In this document: piece after piece, positions 26,987 through 35,785 of the stretch
How the letters are laid out: each line of letters opens with the position of its first letter
Position numbering within the stretch: the stretch's first letter is position 1
NCBI GenBank assembly: GCA_963696405.1
Contig: CAVOJY010000003.1
Span: 248,001-312,000 of the forward strand
DNA length: 64,000 nt
Direction: 5' to 3'
DNA from: CAVOJY01 sp963696405
GTDB taxonomy: Bacteria; Chloroflexota; Limnocylindria; Limnocylindrales; CSP1-4
The notes under the pieces: generated by a model
Databases searched by the model: none
Told to the model about the DNA's origin: nothing
What the model saw: the letters and a program-made list of their open reading frames with translations, nothing else
Program-made: the position numbers and the translations under genes

Positions 26987-27062
26987 GTCCCCGTAGCTCA
27001 GGGGATAGAGCAACCGCCTTCTAAGCGGTGGGTCGCAGGTTCGAATCCTGCCGGGGACGCCA
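26987..27062 (+). tRNA. tRNA-Arg (TCT)
   Basis: The cloverleaf is complete: acceptor GTCCCCG/CGGGGAC, anticodon stem ACCGC/GCGGT with loop CTTCTAA (anticodon TCT), T-arm GCAGG-TTCGAAT-CCTGC, discriminator G and encoded CCA (27060-27062). Its 3' end touches a recombinase remnant, as at a former integration site. Confidence 0.95.
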
Positions 27063-27280
27063 TTGCAGCCTTTTCGGGCAGCGCCAGGGCCAGGCCGTGC
27101 TCGTAGGCCGATGGGCGTGAGGCGAGCCGAGACGATGCGGCGGCCGGCGACGGCGATCCGTTCGTAGATGGCGTGCGCGAGTTCGGCCTTGGCCTCCGGC
27201 ACGTCGGCCCGGTCGAGGCAGGAACGGATCGCGGGACCTTGATCGAAGCGGCGTTGGACACCGGAGTGAGATTGCGCCAT
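27063..27280 (-). pseudogene. Remnant of a site-specific (serine-type) recombinase C-terminus
   Basis: On the minus strand the text EAKAELAHAIYERIAVAGRR then IVSARLTP is followed, after a one-base shift near 27112, by SAYEHGLALALPEKA. This succession (ERI.V.G.RIV...LTP.AY.HGLALALPE) resembles the tail of large serine recombinases. Nothing upstream encodes the catalytic or zinc domains, so only the end remains. It abuts the 3' end of tRNA-Arg, the typical attachment position of an integrative element. The family call is from memory of the pattern. Confidence 0.5.
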
Positions 27281-27311
27281 CCTAGTCGCGGGTGAAGGAG
27301 GATTGCCCACG

Positions 27312-28217
27312 ATGCGACGGCCCCTTGCGTTTCTGCTCGCCGCCGGGTTGCTCACGGCGGCGTGCACTTCGAGTTCCACGGTCGCACCGCAGCCCACAGC
27401 CACGGCGTCCGCCCCAGCGGCGTCGCAGCCTGGCGGGGCCGAAGCGGGCCTTGTCCTGGCGACCACGACGAGCACGCAGGACTCGGGCCTGCTTGACGTC
27501 CTGGTGCCGGCCTTCGAGAAAGCCTCGGGCAGTACGGTCAACGTGGTGGCCGTCGGCGGCGGCGAGGCCCTGACGATGGGCCGGGAGTGCAAGGCCGATG
27601 TGCTGCTCGTGCACTCCCCGGCGTCCGAGACGGACTTCATGAACGGTGGCTACGGGGTCGACCGGCGGCTCGTCATGCACAACGACTTCCTGATCGTGGG
27701 ACCCCCCAATGATCCCGCCGGGATCAAGGGCATGTCGTCGGCGGTCGCCGCGCTCAAGCAGATCGCCTACGTGCCGATGGCGTTCATCTCGCCTGACGAC
27801 AAGTCCGGCGCGTGGAACGCCGTCGAGCTGGCGCTCTGGTCCAGGGCAGGGGTCATGCCCGGGGGGGCGTGGTACCAGAAGAGCCCCCAGGGCCCGGCTG
27901 GCACTCTCCCCGTCGCCTCCGAGAAGGGCGCCTACACGCTGAGCGACCGGGCCGCGTACGTCATCCAGAAGGACAAGCTGGCACTCGAGGTGATGGTCGA
28001 GAAAGACCCTGCCCTCCTGAACGTCTACCACGTGATCTCGGTCAGTCCCGCCAAGTGCCCGAACGTCGACGCAGCTGGGGCAAAGGCGTTTGCCGACTAC
28101 GTGACGTCAGCCGATGCCCAGGCCCTCATCGGCTCCTACGGCCTCGACAAGTACGGCCAGCCCCTGTTCTTCCCCGACGCGGGCAAGACGGACGAGCAGC
28201 TCACGCAGGGTTCGTAG
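27312..28217 (+). CDS. tupA: Tungstate ABC transporter substrate-binding lipoprotein, without its transporter
   Basis: The 301-residue lipoprotein has a signal peptide ending LLTAAC and a Thr/Ala/Pro spacer. The TupA signature LATTTSTQDSGLLDVLVPAF begins near residue 47, and the oxyanion-pocket segments VAVGGGEALTMGRECKADVL and FISPDDKSGA follow. ATG at 27312 has AAGGAGG about ten bases upstream; the nearer TTG at 27303 is too close. TupB and TupC do not follow; the next genes run on the other strand. Either they lie elsewhere or this is an orphan binding protein. Confidence 0.88.
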   Translation: MRRPLAFLLAAGLLTAACTSSSTVAPQPTATASAPAASQPGGAEAGLVLATTTSTQDSGLLDVLVPAFEKASGSTVNVVAVGGGEALTMGRECKADVLLVHSPASETDFMNGGYGVDRRLVMHNDFLIVGPPNDPAGIKGMSSAVAALKQIAYVPMAFISPDDKSGAWNAVELALWSRAGVMPGGAWYQKSPQGPAGTLPVASEKGAYTLSDRAAYVIQKDKLALEVMVEKDPALLNVYHVISVSPAKCPNVDAAGAKAFADYVTSADAQALIGSYGLDKYGQPLFFPDAGKTDEQLTQGS

Positions 28218-28399
28218 ACAGTACGGCCCCATCGCCAGCCGTGTGGTTGCGGTGAGCCTCACCAGCACAGGATGATGCCGCCGGTCTGTGCTTCTGGTCC
28301 AACAGGCGGAGTTCAATCGTCTGGAACCGAAGCGCAGGCGAGGGCGACCTGTGGCGGGAGCGGCTCCCCATTGCGCCTACGAGAGCAGGGCCACGATGC

Positions 28400-28575
28400 T
28401 CAGGCCACGCGTGAAGTGATAACACGCCGGCGCGTCGCGATGGCGATCGCCTGGGCTGTCGAGCAGGCGCCGAGCTTGCGGCGCGCCGAGGCCAGGTGCT
28501 GCTCCACGGTCGTCGGCGAGACGTCCAGCACGCCGGCGATCTCCTGGTCGCCGAGTCGCTCAGGCAGCTGTAGAG
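28400..28575 (-). pseudogene. Truncated LuxR-type helix-turn-helix
   Basis: The minus strand encodes LPERLGDQEIAGVLDVSPTT then VEQHLASARRKLGACSTAQAI, ending at a stop at 28400. This is the recognition-helix half of a LuxR/FixJ domain (LS..EIA..L.VS..TVE.HL...RRKLG). No start codon and no first helix are found upstream, and the 5' side runs into the 3' end of the membrane protein gene in another frame. It is probably a fragment left by rearrangement. 28218-28399 holds nothing recognisable. Confidence 0.5.
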
Positions 28576-28934
28576 ACCCATGTCCATGCGTACCAGACGG
28601 TCAAGGCGTTGAAGGCGAAGCTCACGATGATCAGGAAGTTGTCGTAGAGGCCTTTGTAAGGCAAGCCAAAGAGATTGAAGACAACGACGAGCACGGCGAC
28701 GACGATGTTGATCCAGCCGATTGCGGGATACGGCAACGTCAGGGACAGGACGACCATGACGATCGGGATCAGCATGATCACTGCGATCCCCAGCCACGTT
28801 CCCCGGCTCGCTTTGCGGCCCCCGAGCTCGCCCGGTGTTATGTCGCCGGCGAACACGCGCAAGACATCGCCCAGGAGGTAGGTCAGCATCACAGCCACCC
28901 ATAGCCCTGAGAGGATGATCCTCACATCCGTCAT
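28560..28934 (-). CDS. Four-helix membrane protein (DUF6326-like)
   Basis: The 124-residue protein has four hydrophobic segments (about 8-26, 48-68, 75-95, 99-120), with PGELGGRK in the first loop, as in the DUF6326 group. ATG at 28934 lies four bases after the stop of the reductase gene and is preceded by GAGG, so the two are one operon. Codon use and base composition are visibly less GC-rich than elsewhere in the window. Function unknown. Confidence 0.7.
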   Translation of the reverse strand: MTDVRIILSGLWVAVMLTYLLGDVLRVFAGDITPGELGGRKASRGTWLGIAVIMLIPIVMVVLSLTLPYPAIGWINIVVAVLVVVFNLFGLPYKGLYDNFLIIVSFAFNALTVWYAWTWVSTAA

Positions 28935-28938
28935 GATC

Positions 28939-29943
28939 TCAGTTGCCTCGTTCCTGAGCCTCGTTCTGCTCAATCGTGATGATGACCTTTCCTCGGGCGT
29001 GCCCGGCTCCGTAGTAGCTCAGAGCCTCGGCGACCTCGTTCAGCGGATACGTTCTGTCGATGACCGGGGTGACCTTCCCGGACTCGATGAGTTCCTTCAG
29101 CACTACGAGGTCCTCACGTTTCTCGGTGGATGCAAACGGGCGGAGCCTCTGGGACACGAACGGTGACACCACGAGCGCCTGAACCGCGCGGCGCAGGAAA
29201 CCTCCCACCCAACGACCGCTGCCCTTGTTGCTGTTGGGTATGAGCATGCCTTTGCGAGTAAGGGCCCGCCTGAGCTCCGACAACGTCCGGTTCCCCACAT
29301 TGTCGAAGATCAGGTCGTACTGCTGCCCATTCCTGGTGAAGTCCTCCTGGGTGTAGTCGATCACATGGTCGGCGCCGATCGAACGAACCAGGTCCACGTT
29401 CGTTGTGCTGCATACGCCGGTCACGTCTGCTCCAAAGGTCTTGGCGATCTGCACGGCGAACGTGCCGACACCTCCGGACGCACCATTGATCAGAACCTTC
29501 TGGCCTGGCTGAACCCGTCCGACGTCGCGGAGCGCCTGCAGTGCGGTGGTCCCCGCCACCGGTACAGCCGCCGCCTGCTCGAACGTCAGGTTGGAGGGCT
29601 TCGGCGCCAATGCGTCTCTTGGCACGCAGGCGTACTCGGCGAAGCCTCCCTTGCCGATTCCGGCGTAGACCTCATCACCGGGTCTGAACTCCGACACGTT
29701 GCTGCCGACCGCTTCAACCCGCCCGGCGATCGCGAGGCCAAGAACCTTGTTCCTTGGTCTGCGGAGTCCAGTTGTGAGACGGAGAACGTACGGCGTTCCA
29801 TGCATCACGTCCCAGTCACCAGGATTGACCGCAGCCCCGAGAACCCGCACCAGCACCTCATCGCCTCTGGTGACCGGGGTATCGACGTCTTCGAGCTCGA
29901 GAACACCGGGTGGGCCGTACTCGTGATTGACGATCGCCTTCAT
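28939..29943 (-). CDS. NADPH:quinone reductase-like zinc-independent medium-chain dehydrogenase
   Basis: The 334-residue MDR-family oxidoreductase shows AVNPGDWDVMHG, then KVLGLAIAGRVEAVGSNV, GDEVYAGIGKGGFAEY, the NADPH fold VLINGASGGVGTFAVQIAK and GADHVIDY. The Cys/His ligands of zinc alcohol dehydrogenases are absent, so it belongs to the quinone oxidoreductase branch reducing quinones or enones. ATG at 29943 has AGGAGGG six bases upstream. Lower GC than the surroundings suggests recent acquisition together with the small membrane protein. Confidence 0.85.
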   Translation of the reverse strand: MKAIVNHEYGPPGVLELEDVDTPVTRGDEVLVRVLGAAVNPGDWDVMHGTPYVLRLTTGLRRPRNKVLGLAIAGRVEAVGSNVSEFRPGDEVYAGIGKGGFAEYACVPRDALAPKPSNLTFEQAAAVPVAGTTALQALRDVGRVQPGQKVLINGASGGVGTFAVQIAKTFGADVTGVCSTTNVDLVRSIGADHVIDYTQEDFTRNGQQYDLIFDNVGNRTLSELRRALTRKGMLIPNSNKGSGRWVGGFLRRAVQALVVSPFVSQRLRPFASTEKREDLVVLKELIESGKVTPVIDRTYPLNEVAEALSYYGAGHARGKVIITIEQNEAQERGN

Positions 29944-30055
29944 ACATCCCTCCTGAGGCTGCGGTCCCAACAGTACTTGACCTCGGCGTGCGGTTGGAGT
30001 CAGGGAGGCGCCAGCCCTCTCGAGTCAACGTCCCGAGAGTGGGGCACGAGGACCC

Positions 30056-30529
30056 CTACTCGGGTCGGGGCGACAGGATGACGACCGCGGTCTCCCGTGA
30101 CCGACGCGCGGCAACGGCATCGAGATCGAAATCCTTGTCGTACTTGGCCCACCTGGCCCACAGGCGCGGTCGCTCGTCCGGGTTCGCGGCACGTGCGTGG
30201 ACGGCGCGCGACCCGCCGGGCAGATCGACGGTGGCGTCGGGATTCGCCTGAAGGTTGAGCCACCAGGCGGGCTCGGCATCGGCCCAGCCGTTCATGGCCA
30301 TGGTGACCAGGTCGGGACCGTCCTCGAAGTAGGCGACGATGGCCTTTCGCTCCTCACCGCTGCGGCGCCCGACCGTCCGCAGGCGCAGCATGCCCTGGTG
30401 GTCGGCCGTGGCGGTCCGGAGGCCGAACCGGCCGCCGGTGACCGAATAGACGGCGCGCTGCACCACCCAGAACGTGCGTATGAACCAGCGCGGCGGCAGA
30501 GACGTTGACTTCTTCGACGGTTCTGACAT
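30056..30529 (-). CDS. Deazaflavin (F420)-dependent nitroreductase family protein
   Basis: The 157-residue protein is of the Ddn type: LRTVGRRSGEERKAIVAYFE, MAMNGWADAEPAWWLNLQANPDATVDLPG and VHARAANPDERPRLWARWA. Family members reduce substrates with F420H2 or bind related flavins. The typical N-terminal helix before the core is present. ATG at 30529 has GGGAG eight bases upstream. It implies, but does not prove, that the organism makes or uses F420. Confidence 0.85.
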   Translation of the reverse strand: MSEPSKKSTSLPPRWFIRTFWVVQRAVYSVTGGRFGLRTATADHQGMLRLRTVGRRSGEERKAIVAYFEDGPDLVTMAMNGWADAEPAWWLNLQANPDATVDLPGGSRAVHARAANPDERPRLWARWAKYDKDFDLDAVAARRSRETAVVILSPRPE

Positions 30530-30693
30530 GGTGTGCTCCCGATCGGTGTAGGGGTGGTTGTGGCGTGCGGCAGAGGCCGGGGCTGACGGTCGGCCGATTA
30601 TCGCTGGTTCGTCCGGGTATACGGGGGCCGCCCTCACGAGAGACCTCGCCTCTCACCTGTGGGCACGCGGCGGCAAGGAAGGCGAAACCCGTT

Positions 30694-30888
30694 TCAGTGG
30701 GGCTCCAAAGCCGGCACGACCAGCCAGCCCGCGGCTCGTCCGGCGTAGATCAGCTGCTCGGTGGTAAGCCCCGACCGCGCACGCAGATCGGCGAGGTGAC
30801 GCTTCGCCGTGCTCGGCCGGATGCCCACCAGCTGGGCCGCGTTCTGGACCGACCCACCGGCGGCGACGTAGGCGGCGAGGACGTCCAT
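30694..30888 (-). CDS. Short LuxR-type HTH protein
   Basis: This 64-residue protein consists of one LuxR-like helix-turn-helix: QMDVLAAYVAAGGSVQNAAQ, LVGIRPSTAKRHLADLRAR and SGLTTEQLIYAGRAAGWL. No receiver or ligand domain precedes it, and the start ATG has no good ribosome-binding site. Stand-alone HTH proteins of this sort occur in some Chloroflexota, but a truncated regulator cannot be excluded. Confidence 0.5.
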   Translation of the reverse strand: MDVLAAYVAAGGSVQNAAQLVGIRPSTAKRHLADLRARSGLTTEQLIYAGRAAGWLVVPALEPH

Positions 30889-31081
30889 CTGGCGCTGCGT
30901 GGCCTGCGGCGAGCGCCCACGCTGCCGAAGGCGGTGTTGGTGCCTGAGGCCGCGACCCCGCCGGGATCGGCGTGCTGTCCCACCACGGCCGCAGTGCCCG
31001 CATAGGCGCCTGGCGACCTCGGGATCCGTCTCAGTGTCCGGCTCCGGGGCAGCTCGCTGTGGGGAACGCTACTCTGTCGAG

Positions 31082-31969
31082 GTGAGCGAGCCCGACCTGC
31101 GGACGAACCCCGACGCGTTGCCCGATGCCGCTCCACCGCGGATCGTTCGTCACTGCATCAACGGCACGACCCTCTACGCGGAGGTCCGAGGCTCCGGTCC
31201 GGCGATCCTCCTGATCCACGGCGGCGGCGAGGACGCCGAGGAGTGGCGCCCGATCGCGGAGCGCCTGGCCGGCTTCACCGTCGTGACCTACGATCGCCGG
31301 GGAACACTCCGCAGCGGCCGGGAGGACTGGCCGGGCAGGGGCTCCGTGCAGCACGCTGATGATGCCGCCGGGCTCCTCGCCGCGCTCGGCCTCCGCGATG
31401 TCCTTGTGTTCGGGGGAAGCTCGGCTGGAATCGTGGGGGTGCAACTGGCACTCCGCCATCCGACCGTGATCCGCCGTGCTCTCGTCTTCGAGCCGGGGTA
31501 CTTCCGGAACGTCCCCGGCGGCGAGGCACTCCAACAGTCGGTAGGTAAGGTCGTGGCCGGGCACCTTGTCACCCACCAGGGCGACTGGGTGGGAGCGATG
31601 GCCGCGTTCGGCCGCGCTGTGGCTGGGGGACCAGCCGCCGCTCCCCAGGGCTTCCTGACTCCGCCGAAGGGGAAGGAGTGGTACGCGGCGCGGGAGAAGG
31701 GTAACGCCGAGGCGCTCATGCGCGACGACATTCCCATCCTGACCCGAGAACTGCTCGATGAGGCCGAGCTCGCATCTGCCCGTAGCGACATCCGTTTCTC
31801 GTTCGGAACAACCTCGCTTCCGCTTTTCCGAGAGATCGCCACCCACCTGGCCGCTGTTCGCAACACCGCCGCTGACCGCATCGACGGAGTCGGTCACGGC
31901 ATCTACTTCCAGCCCGACGTGGCAGCCGCATACATTCGGGCTCGCAGTGCGGAGGGATGGCCCGACTGA
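31082..31969 (+). CDS. Alpha/beta hydrolase
   Basis: The 295-residue protein has the oxyanion motif ILLIHGGGEDAEEW, TYDRRGTLRSG, the nucleophile elbow VFGGSSAGIVG (Ser present) and the catalytic His in GVGHGIYFQPD. RRGTLRSG after strand 4 is shared with many uncharacterised hydrolases next to oxidoreductases. GTG at 31082 lies in CGAGGTGAGC; the ribosome-binding site is weak. Substrate unknown. The FAD oxidoreductase gene follows on the same strand after about 230 bases of apparently empty sequence. Confidence 0.82.
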   Translation: MSEPDLRTNPDALPDAAPPRIVRHCINGTTLYAEVRGSGPAILLIHGGGEDAEEWRPIAERLAGFTVVTYDRRGTLRSGREDWPGRGSVQHADDAAGLLAALGLRDVLVFGGSSAGIVGVQLALRHPTVIRRALVFEPGYFRNVPGGEALQQSVGKVVAGHLVTHQGDWVGAMAAFGRAVAGGPAAAPQGFLTPPKGKEWYAAREKGNAEALMRDDIPILTRELLDEAELASARSDIRFSFGTTSLPLFREIATHLAAVRNTAADRIDGVGHGIYFQPDVAAAYIRARSAEGWPD

Positions 31970-32201
31970 GTCCTCGGCGAGATCTCGTGCGGGACGGACA
32001 CCAGGACGGCGCCTCTTCGGGCGAGGTCGCTCAGGCCGGGTCACGCGCGAGCGCGCCGGCGATGGAGTCTCTATCCCTGCTGGTGTGACCCGCGAGGCAG
32101 CGCCGACCGAGGGGGGCTTTGTGCGGCGCGATCCTTGACACGCAGAGGGGGCCGGGGTACCTTGCACGGCTTTCGCGCGCGGTCAGAAAGAGAGGTGCCC
32201 C

Positions 32202-33614
32202 ATGCAACCGACGGCTGCATCGAGCCAGGCCGTGGATCCGGTACTGGTGGGCGCGCTTCGCGAACGCCTCGCCGGTTCCATCCTTCTGCCCACCGACCCG
32301 GCCTACGAGGACGCCCGCCGCGTCTGGAACGGGACCATCGACCGACGACCCGCACTGATTGCCCGCTGCGCAGGCGTCGCCGACGTGATGGCGGGCGTCG
32401 AGTTCGCCCGGCAACGGGGTCTGCCGCTCTCGGTGCGCGGAGGCGGGCACAACGTTGCCGGTACGGCCCTGGTCGATGGGGGCCTGGTCCTCGACCTGTC
32501 ACCGATGAAGGACATCCGGGTCGATCCGGCGGCGCGACGCGTCCATGCACAGGCTGGCGTGACGATCGGCGAGCTCGACCACGAGACGCAGGCCTACGGC
32601 CTCGCTGCCCCCCTCGGCGTGGTCACCGACACGGGCATCGCCGGCCTCACACTCCACGGCGGGTTGGGCTGGCTGCGCCGCCGACACGGACTCAGCTGCG
32701 ACGCCCTGCGCTCAGTGGATCTCGTCACCGCCGACGGCATCCCGCTCCACGCGAGTCCGGACGAGAACTCCGATCTCTTCTGGGCCGTACGCGGCGGGGG
32801 TGGGGGGTTCGGGACGGTGACCGATTTCGAGTACGAGCTCCACGACGTCGGCCCCGAGGTCTTCTTCGTGGCGGTCTTCTACCCCCGGTCTGTCGCCGCG
32901 GGCGTGCTGCGTTTCCTCCGCGACTACATGGCCGGGGCCCCGGACGACTTCAGCCCGATCGCCGTCGTCACCCATGTTCCGGAACTCGAGTTCATCCCCG
33001 CCGAGCACCACGGGCAGCCCTGCGTGGCGATCGCCGGTCCCTACGTCGGCGGGATCGCGACTGGGGAGCGCGAGGTCGCGCCACTACGGAAGCTCGGCAC
33101 GCCGATCGCTGACCTCAGTGGCCCACTCCCCTGGGTAGAGGTCCAGCGCTTCTTCGATGAGGACTATCCGGCTGGCGGCCGCTACTACTGGAAATCCATC
33201 AACCTCGCAGGCCTGCGGGAGGACGCCGTCGAGCGGCTGCTCGAACTGAACGACGCGGCACCGTCGGCCGCATCGACCCTCGATGTCTGGTTCCTGGGGG
33301 GCGCGATGGGCCGGGTTGCGTCCGACGCGACCGCGTTCGGGAGCCGGGCCCATCCCATCCTGGTGGGCGTCGAGGCAAACTGGCGGTCGCCGGCCGACGA
33401 TGACACGAACATCGCCTGGGCGCGGAGGGCGATTGATGCCCTACGGCCCTTCTCACTGGGCGGTCTCTACCTGAACTTCCCCGGCCTCCATGAAGAGGGC
33501 GACCAGATGCTCCGCGAGAGCTACGGCCCGAACTATGCTCGCCTCGCCGGCCTCAAGCAGACCTGGGATCCCGGCGGCCTGTTCGGCGGCGCCTTCGTCG
33601 GCCAGGTGGCCTGA
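32202..33614 (+). CDS. FAD-linked oxidase of the berberine-bridge/6-hydroxynicotine oxidase type
   Basis: The 470-residue protein has a PCMH-type FAD domain. The covalent FAD histidine is in LSVRGGGHNVAG, the second covalent cysteine is probably in RRRHGLSCDAL, and FAD contacts are GVVTDTGIAGLTLHGGLGWL and FWAVRGGGGGFGTVTDFEY. The C-terminal BBE segment ends YGPNYARLAGLKQTWDPGGLF, matching the family closing motif. It oxidises alcohols, amines or sugars with O2. The start is ATG at 32202, after AGAAAGAGAGGTG. Confidence 0.9.
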   Translation: MQPTAASSQAVDPVLVGALRERLAGSILLPTDPAYEDARRVWNGTIDRRPALIARCAGVADVMAGVEFARQRGLPLSVRGGGHNVAGTALVDGGLVLDLSPMKDIRVDPAARRVHAQAGVTIGELDHETQAYGLAAPLGVVTDTGIAGLTLHGGLGWLRRRHGLSCDALRSVDLVTADGIPLHASPDENSDLFWAVRGGGGGFGTVTDFEYELHDVGPEVFFVAVFYPRSVAAGVLRFLRDYMAGAPDDFSPIAVVTHVPELEFIPAEHHGQPCVAIAGPYVGGIATGEREVAPLRKLGTPIADLSGPLPWVEVQRFFDEDYPAGGRYYWKSINLAGLREDAVERLLELNDAAPSAASTLDVWFLGGAMGRVASDATAFGSRAHPILVGVEANWRSPADDDTNIAWARRAIDALRPFSLGGLYLNFPGLHEEGDQMLRESYGPNYARLAGLKQTWDPGGLFGGAFVGQVA

Positions 33615-33735
33615 TCAGGCGTCCACACTCCGACCGGCTCGGCCGCCGCACCCACAACAAGACTCGACGCCTGTCCCGCAGCGACGACGAGCAACAATCC
33701 GGCCGATGGGCAACTACCCACCAAAGGAGACTGGC

Positions 33736-34101
33736 ATGGCCGCACGACGCAGCGTCGAGGACTACCTGGCCGCGCTTCCAGAGTCAACGCGCGTCGCCCT
33801 GGAGGAGCTTCGCAGGACGATCAAGGCTGCCGCGCCCGAGGCGACAGAAACGATCAGCTACGAGATCCCGACGTTCAAAGACCGCGGTCGGATGCTCGTG
33901 TCCTATGCCGCCTTCAAGGACCACTGCAGCCTCTTCCCCGCGAGCACGGTGGTCGTCGAGGCACTGGGGGCAGAGCTGAAGCCCTACCTTACCGGGAGGG
34001 CAACGATCCGTTTCCAGGCAGGCAAGCCGATCCCCACCGCACTCGTCACCAATATCGTCAGGGCGCGGCTCGAGGAGAACGCAGCAGCGAGACGTCGTTG
34101 A
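33736..34101 (+). CDS. DUF1801 (YdhG-like) domain protein
   Basis: The 121-residue protein carries the family pattern VEDYLAALPE, then LRRTIKAAAPEATETISYEI, PTFKDRGRMLVSYAAFKDHC and RFQAGKPIPTALV. The fold is iron-chaperone/frataxin-like in YdhG/YfhH relatives, and the role is unknown. ATG at 33736 has AAGGAG seven bases upstream. Confidence 0.85.
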   Translation: MAARRSVEDYLAALPESTRVALEELRRTIKAAAPEATETISYEIPTFKDRGRMLVSYAAFKDHCSLFPASTVVVEALGAELKPYLTGRATIRFQAGKPIPTALVTNIVRARLEENAAARRR

Positions 34102-34114
34102 TGGCCGAGGTTGC

Positions 34115-34290
34115 TGGTACCCCGTCCCCGACGGTGCTCCGAAGGTGATAGCCGTGCCGTTCGACTTCGACCCCGACGGTGCGGCGGGCCAGTTCGTCGC
34201 GTTGTTCGTCACCGCGGCCCGAGCGTAGTTGCCCGGGCCAATGCGGAACGCCGGACTCAGCGCGGCCCTCAATTGGGATTTGGTAGCGTG
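34115..34290 (-). pseudogene. Possible phage tail-protein remnant
   Basis: The minus strand reads FRIGPGNYARAAVTNNATNW then PAAPSGSKSNGTAITFGAPS and GTGYQ. The succession YAR..VTNN.TNWPAA..GSKSNGTAITF is the core of a small phage tail/structural protein seen in many siphophages. Only about 50 residues look homologous; the rest of the frame is degenerate, and it ends in the DUF1801 gene. With the recombinase remnant 7 kb away it suggests an old prophage or element. Confidence 0.45.
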
Positions 34291-34405
34291 CAGAGGCGTA
34301 TCCGAATCCTGCCGGGCGGCCACCATAACGTCCGGAAGGCGTGAATGTGATCGCTTCCCGCTCGAGGTACGCGACGGACTGCCGATAGTCTGACTGGAGG
34401 GTGCC

Positions 34406-35785
34406 GTGATCCCCGATCCTGCTGAGACCCTGCCGCCTGACAGCCCGGCTTCCGCAGCCCTGGAGCGCGGCCGTGCGCGCCGCCGCGAGGTTCCTCGGCG
34501 GAGCCACGCCACCTGGTCCCCGCCACGGGATCGCGACGCGGTGGCCACAGTGCTGACCTCGAACGAGGGCCGCCTGCCTGAACTCGTGCCCATCCGGATG
34601 GGGCGCATGGTCGCATCACCCTTCGCCTTCCTGCGCGGGTCCGCTGCGGTCATGGCCGCGGATCTTGCCGGAACACCCCGAATGGGTTCATCGGTCCAGC
34701 TCTGCGGCGACGCCCACCTGTCCAACTTCGGCGTCTATGCGAGCCCTGAGCGGCGGCTCGTCTTCGACCTCAACGATTTCGATGAAACGCACCCGGGACC
34801 GTGGGAGTGGGACGTCAAGCGACTCGCCGCCAGTTTCGTGGTGGCCTCGCGCGAGAAGGGCTTCAACGACGCCACCTGTCGGGGCTTGGCGCGGACGGTC
34901 GCGCGGACGTATCGACTCTGGATCCGCCGCTATGCAGGCCAGCGTGCCCTCCTGGTCTGGTACGCCCACATCCCCATCGAGACAATCGTTCAGCGGATCG
35001 AGCAGGCTGGGCGCCGGGGTGGTCTGGAGATCTCGATCGAGGACGCTCAACGTCGCGACCACCTGGCTGCCCTCGGCAAGCTATCGACCAGGGCACCTGG
35101 CGGAGGCTGGCTGATCCGCGACCGCCCGCCCCTCCTGTTGCGCCTGTCGGAGGATGATCCCGGCCGGATGGCCGCGCCGACGGTCTACCAGGAGTACGTT
35201 CGGTCTCTCACTCCGGACCGCCGCGTCCTGGTCGAGAAGCATCGCCTCCTGGACGTCGCCCTCAAGGTCGTGGGCGTGGGCAGCGTGGGAACCCGCTGCT
35301 ACATCGCGCTCTTCGCCGGCCCTGCGGGTGGTCCTCTGGTCCTGCAGATCAAGGAGGCGCGAGCGTCAGTGCTGGCCCCCTACGTCCCGACCCGCCCCTA
35401 CGAGCACGAAGGTGAACGCGTCGTCATTGGCCAGCGGGTCATGCAGGCGTTCTCTGACATCTTCCTGGGCTGGACGCACTCGCCCGTGTCGGGGATCGAC
35501 TTCTACGTGCGCCAGCTCCATGACATGAAGTACAGCATCGACATCGAAGGGTTGCGGCCGGTCGGCATGGAGCTCTACGCGGACATCTGTGCGTGGGCGC
35601 TGGCGCGGGCCCACGCGCGGTCCGGGAACCCGGCCACGATCGCCGGTTACCTCGGGCCAGGTGAGGTGTTCGACGAGGCTCTCACGGCCTTCGCCGCCTC
35701 CTACGCCGACCAGACGGAGGCTGACCACGCGGCCTTCGCGTCTGCAGTCCGCGCTGGCAAGATCCCGGTGGAGACCGGGATCTGA
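34406..35785 (+). CDS. DUF2252 family protein (first copy)
   Basis: The 459-residue protein belongs to the DUF2252 (COG4320) family with a kinase-like ATP-grasping look: RMGRMVASPFAFLRGSAAVM, SSVQLCGDAHLSNFGVYASP, LVFDLNDFDETHPGPWEWDV and KRLAASFVVA. These hold the Asp/Asn residues expected in phosphotransferases, and LKVVGVGSVGTRCYI follows. Biological substrate unknown. GTG at 34406 has GGAGGG close upstream. A second full-length paralogue lies at 43.6-45.0 kb on the other strand. Confidence 0.88.
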   Translation: MIPDPAETLPPDSPASAALERGRARRREVPRRSHATWSPPRDRDAVATVLTSNEGRLPELVPIRMGRMVASPFAFLRGSAAVMAADLAGTPRMGSSVQLCGDAHLSNFGVYASPERRLVFDLNDFDETHPGPWEWDVKRLAASFVVASREKGFNDATCRGLARTVARTYRLWIRRYAGQRALLVWYAHIPIETIVQRIEQAGRRGGLEISIEDAQRRDHLAALGKLSTRAPGGGWLIRDRPPLLLRLSEDDPGRMAAPTVYQEYVRSLTPDRRVLVEKHRLLDVALKVVGVGSVGTRCYIALFAGPAGGPLVLQIKEARASVLAPYVPTRPYEHEGERVVIGQRVMQAFSDIFLGWTHSPVSGIDFYVRQLHDMKYSIDIEGLRPVGMELYADICAWALARAHARSGNPATIAGYLGPGEVFDEALTAFAASYADQTEADHAAFASAVRAGKIPVETGI

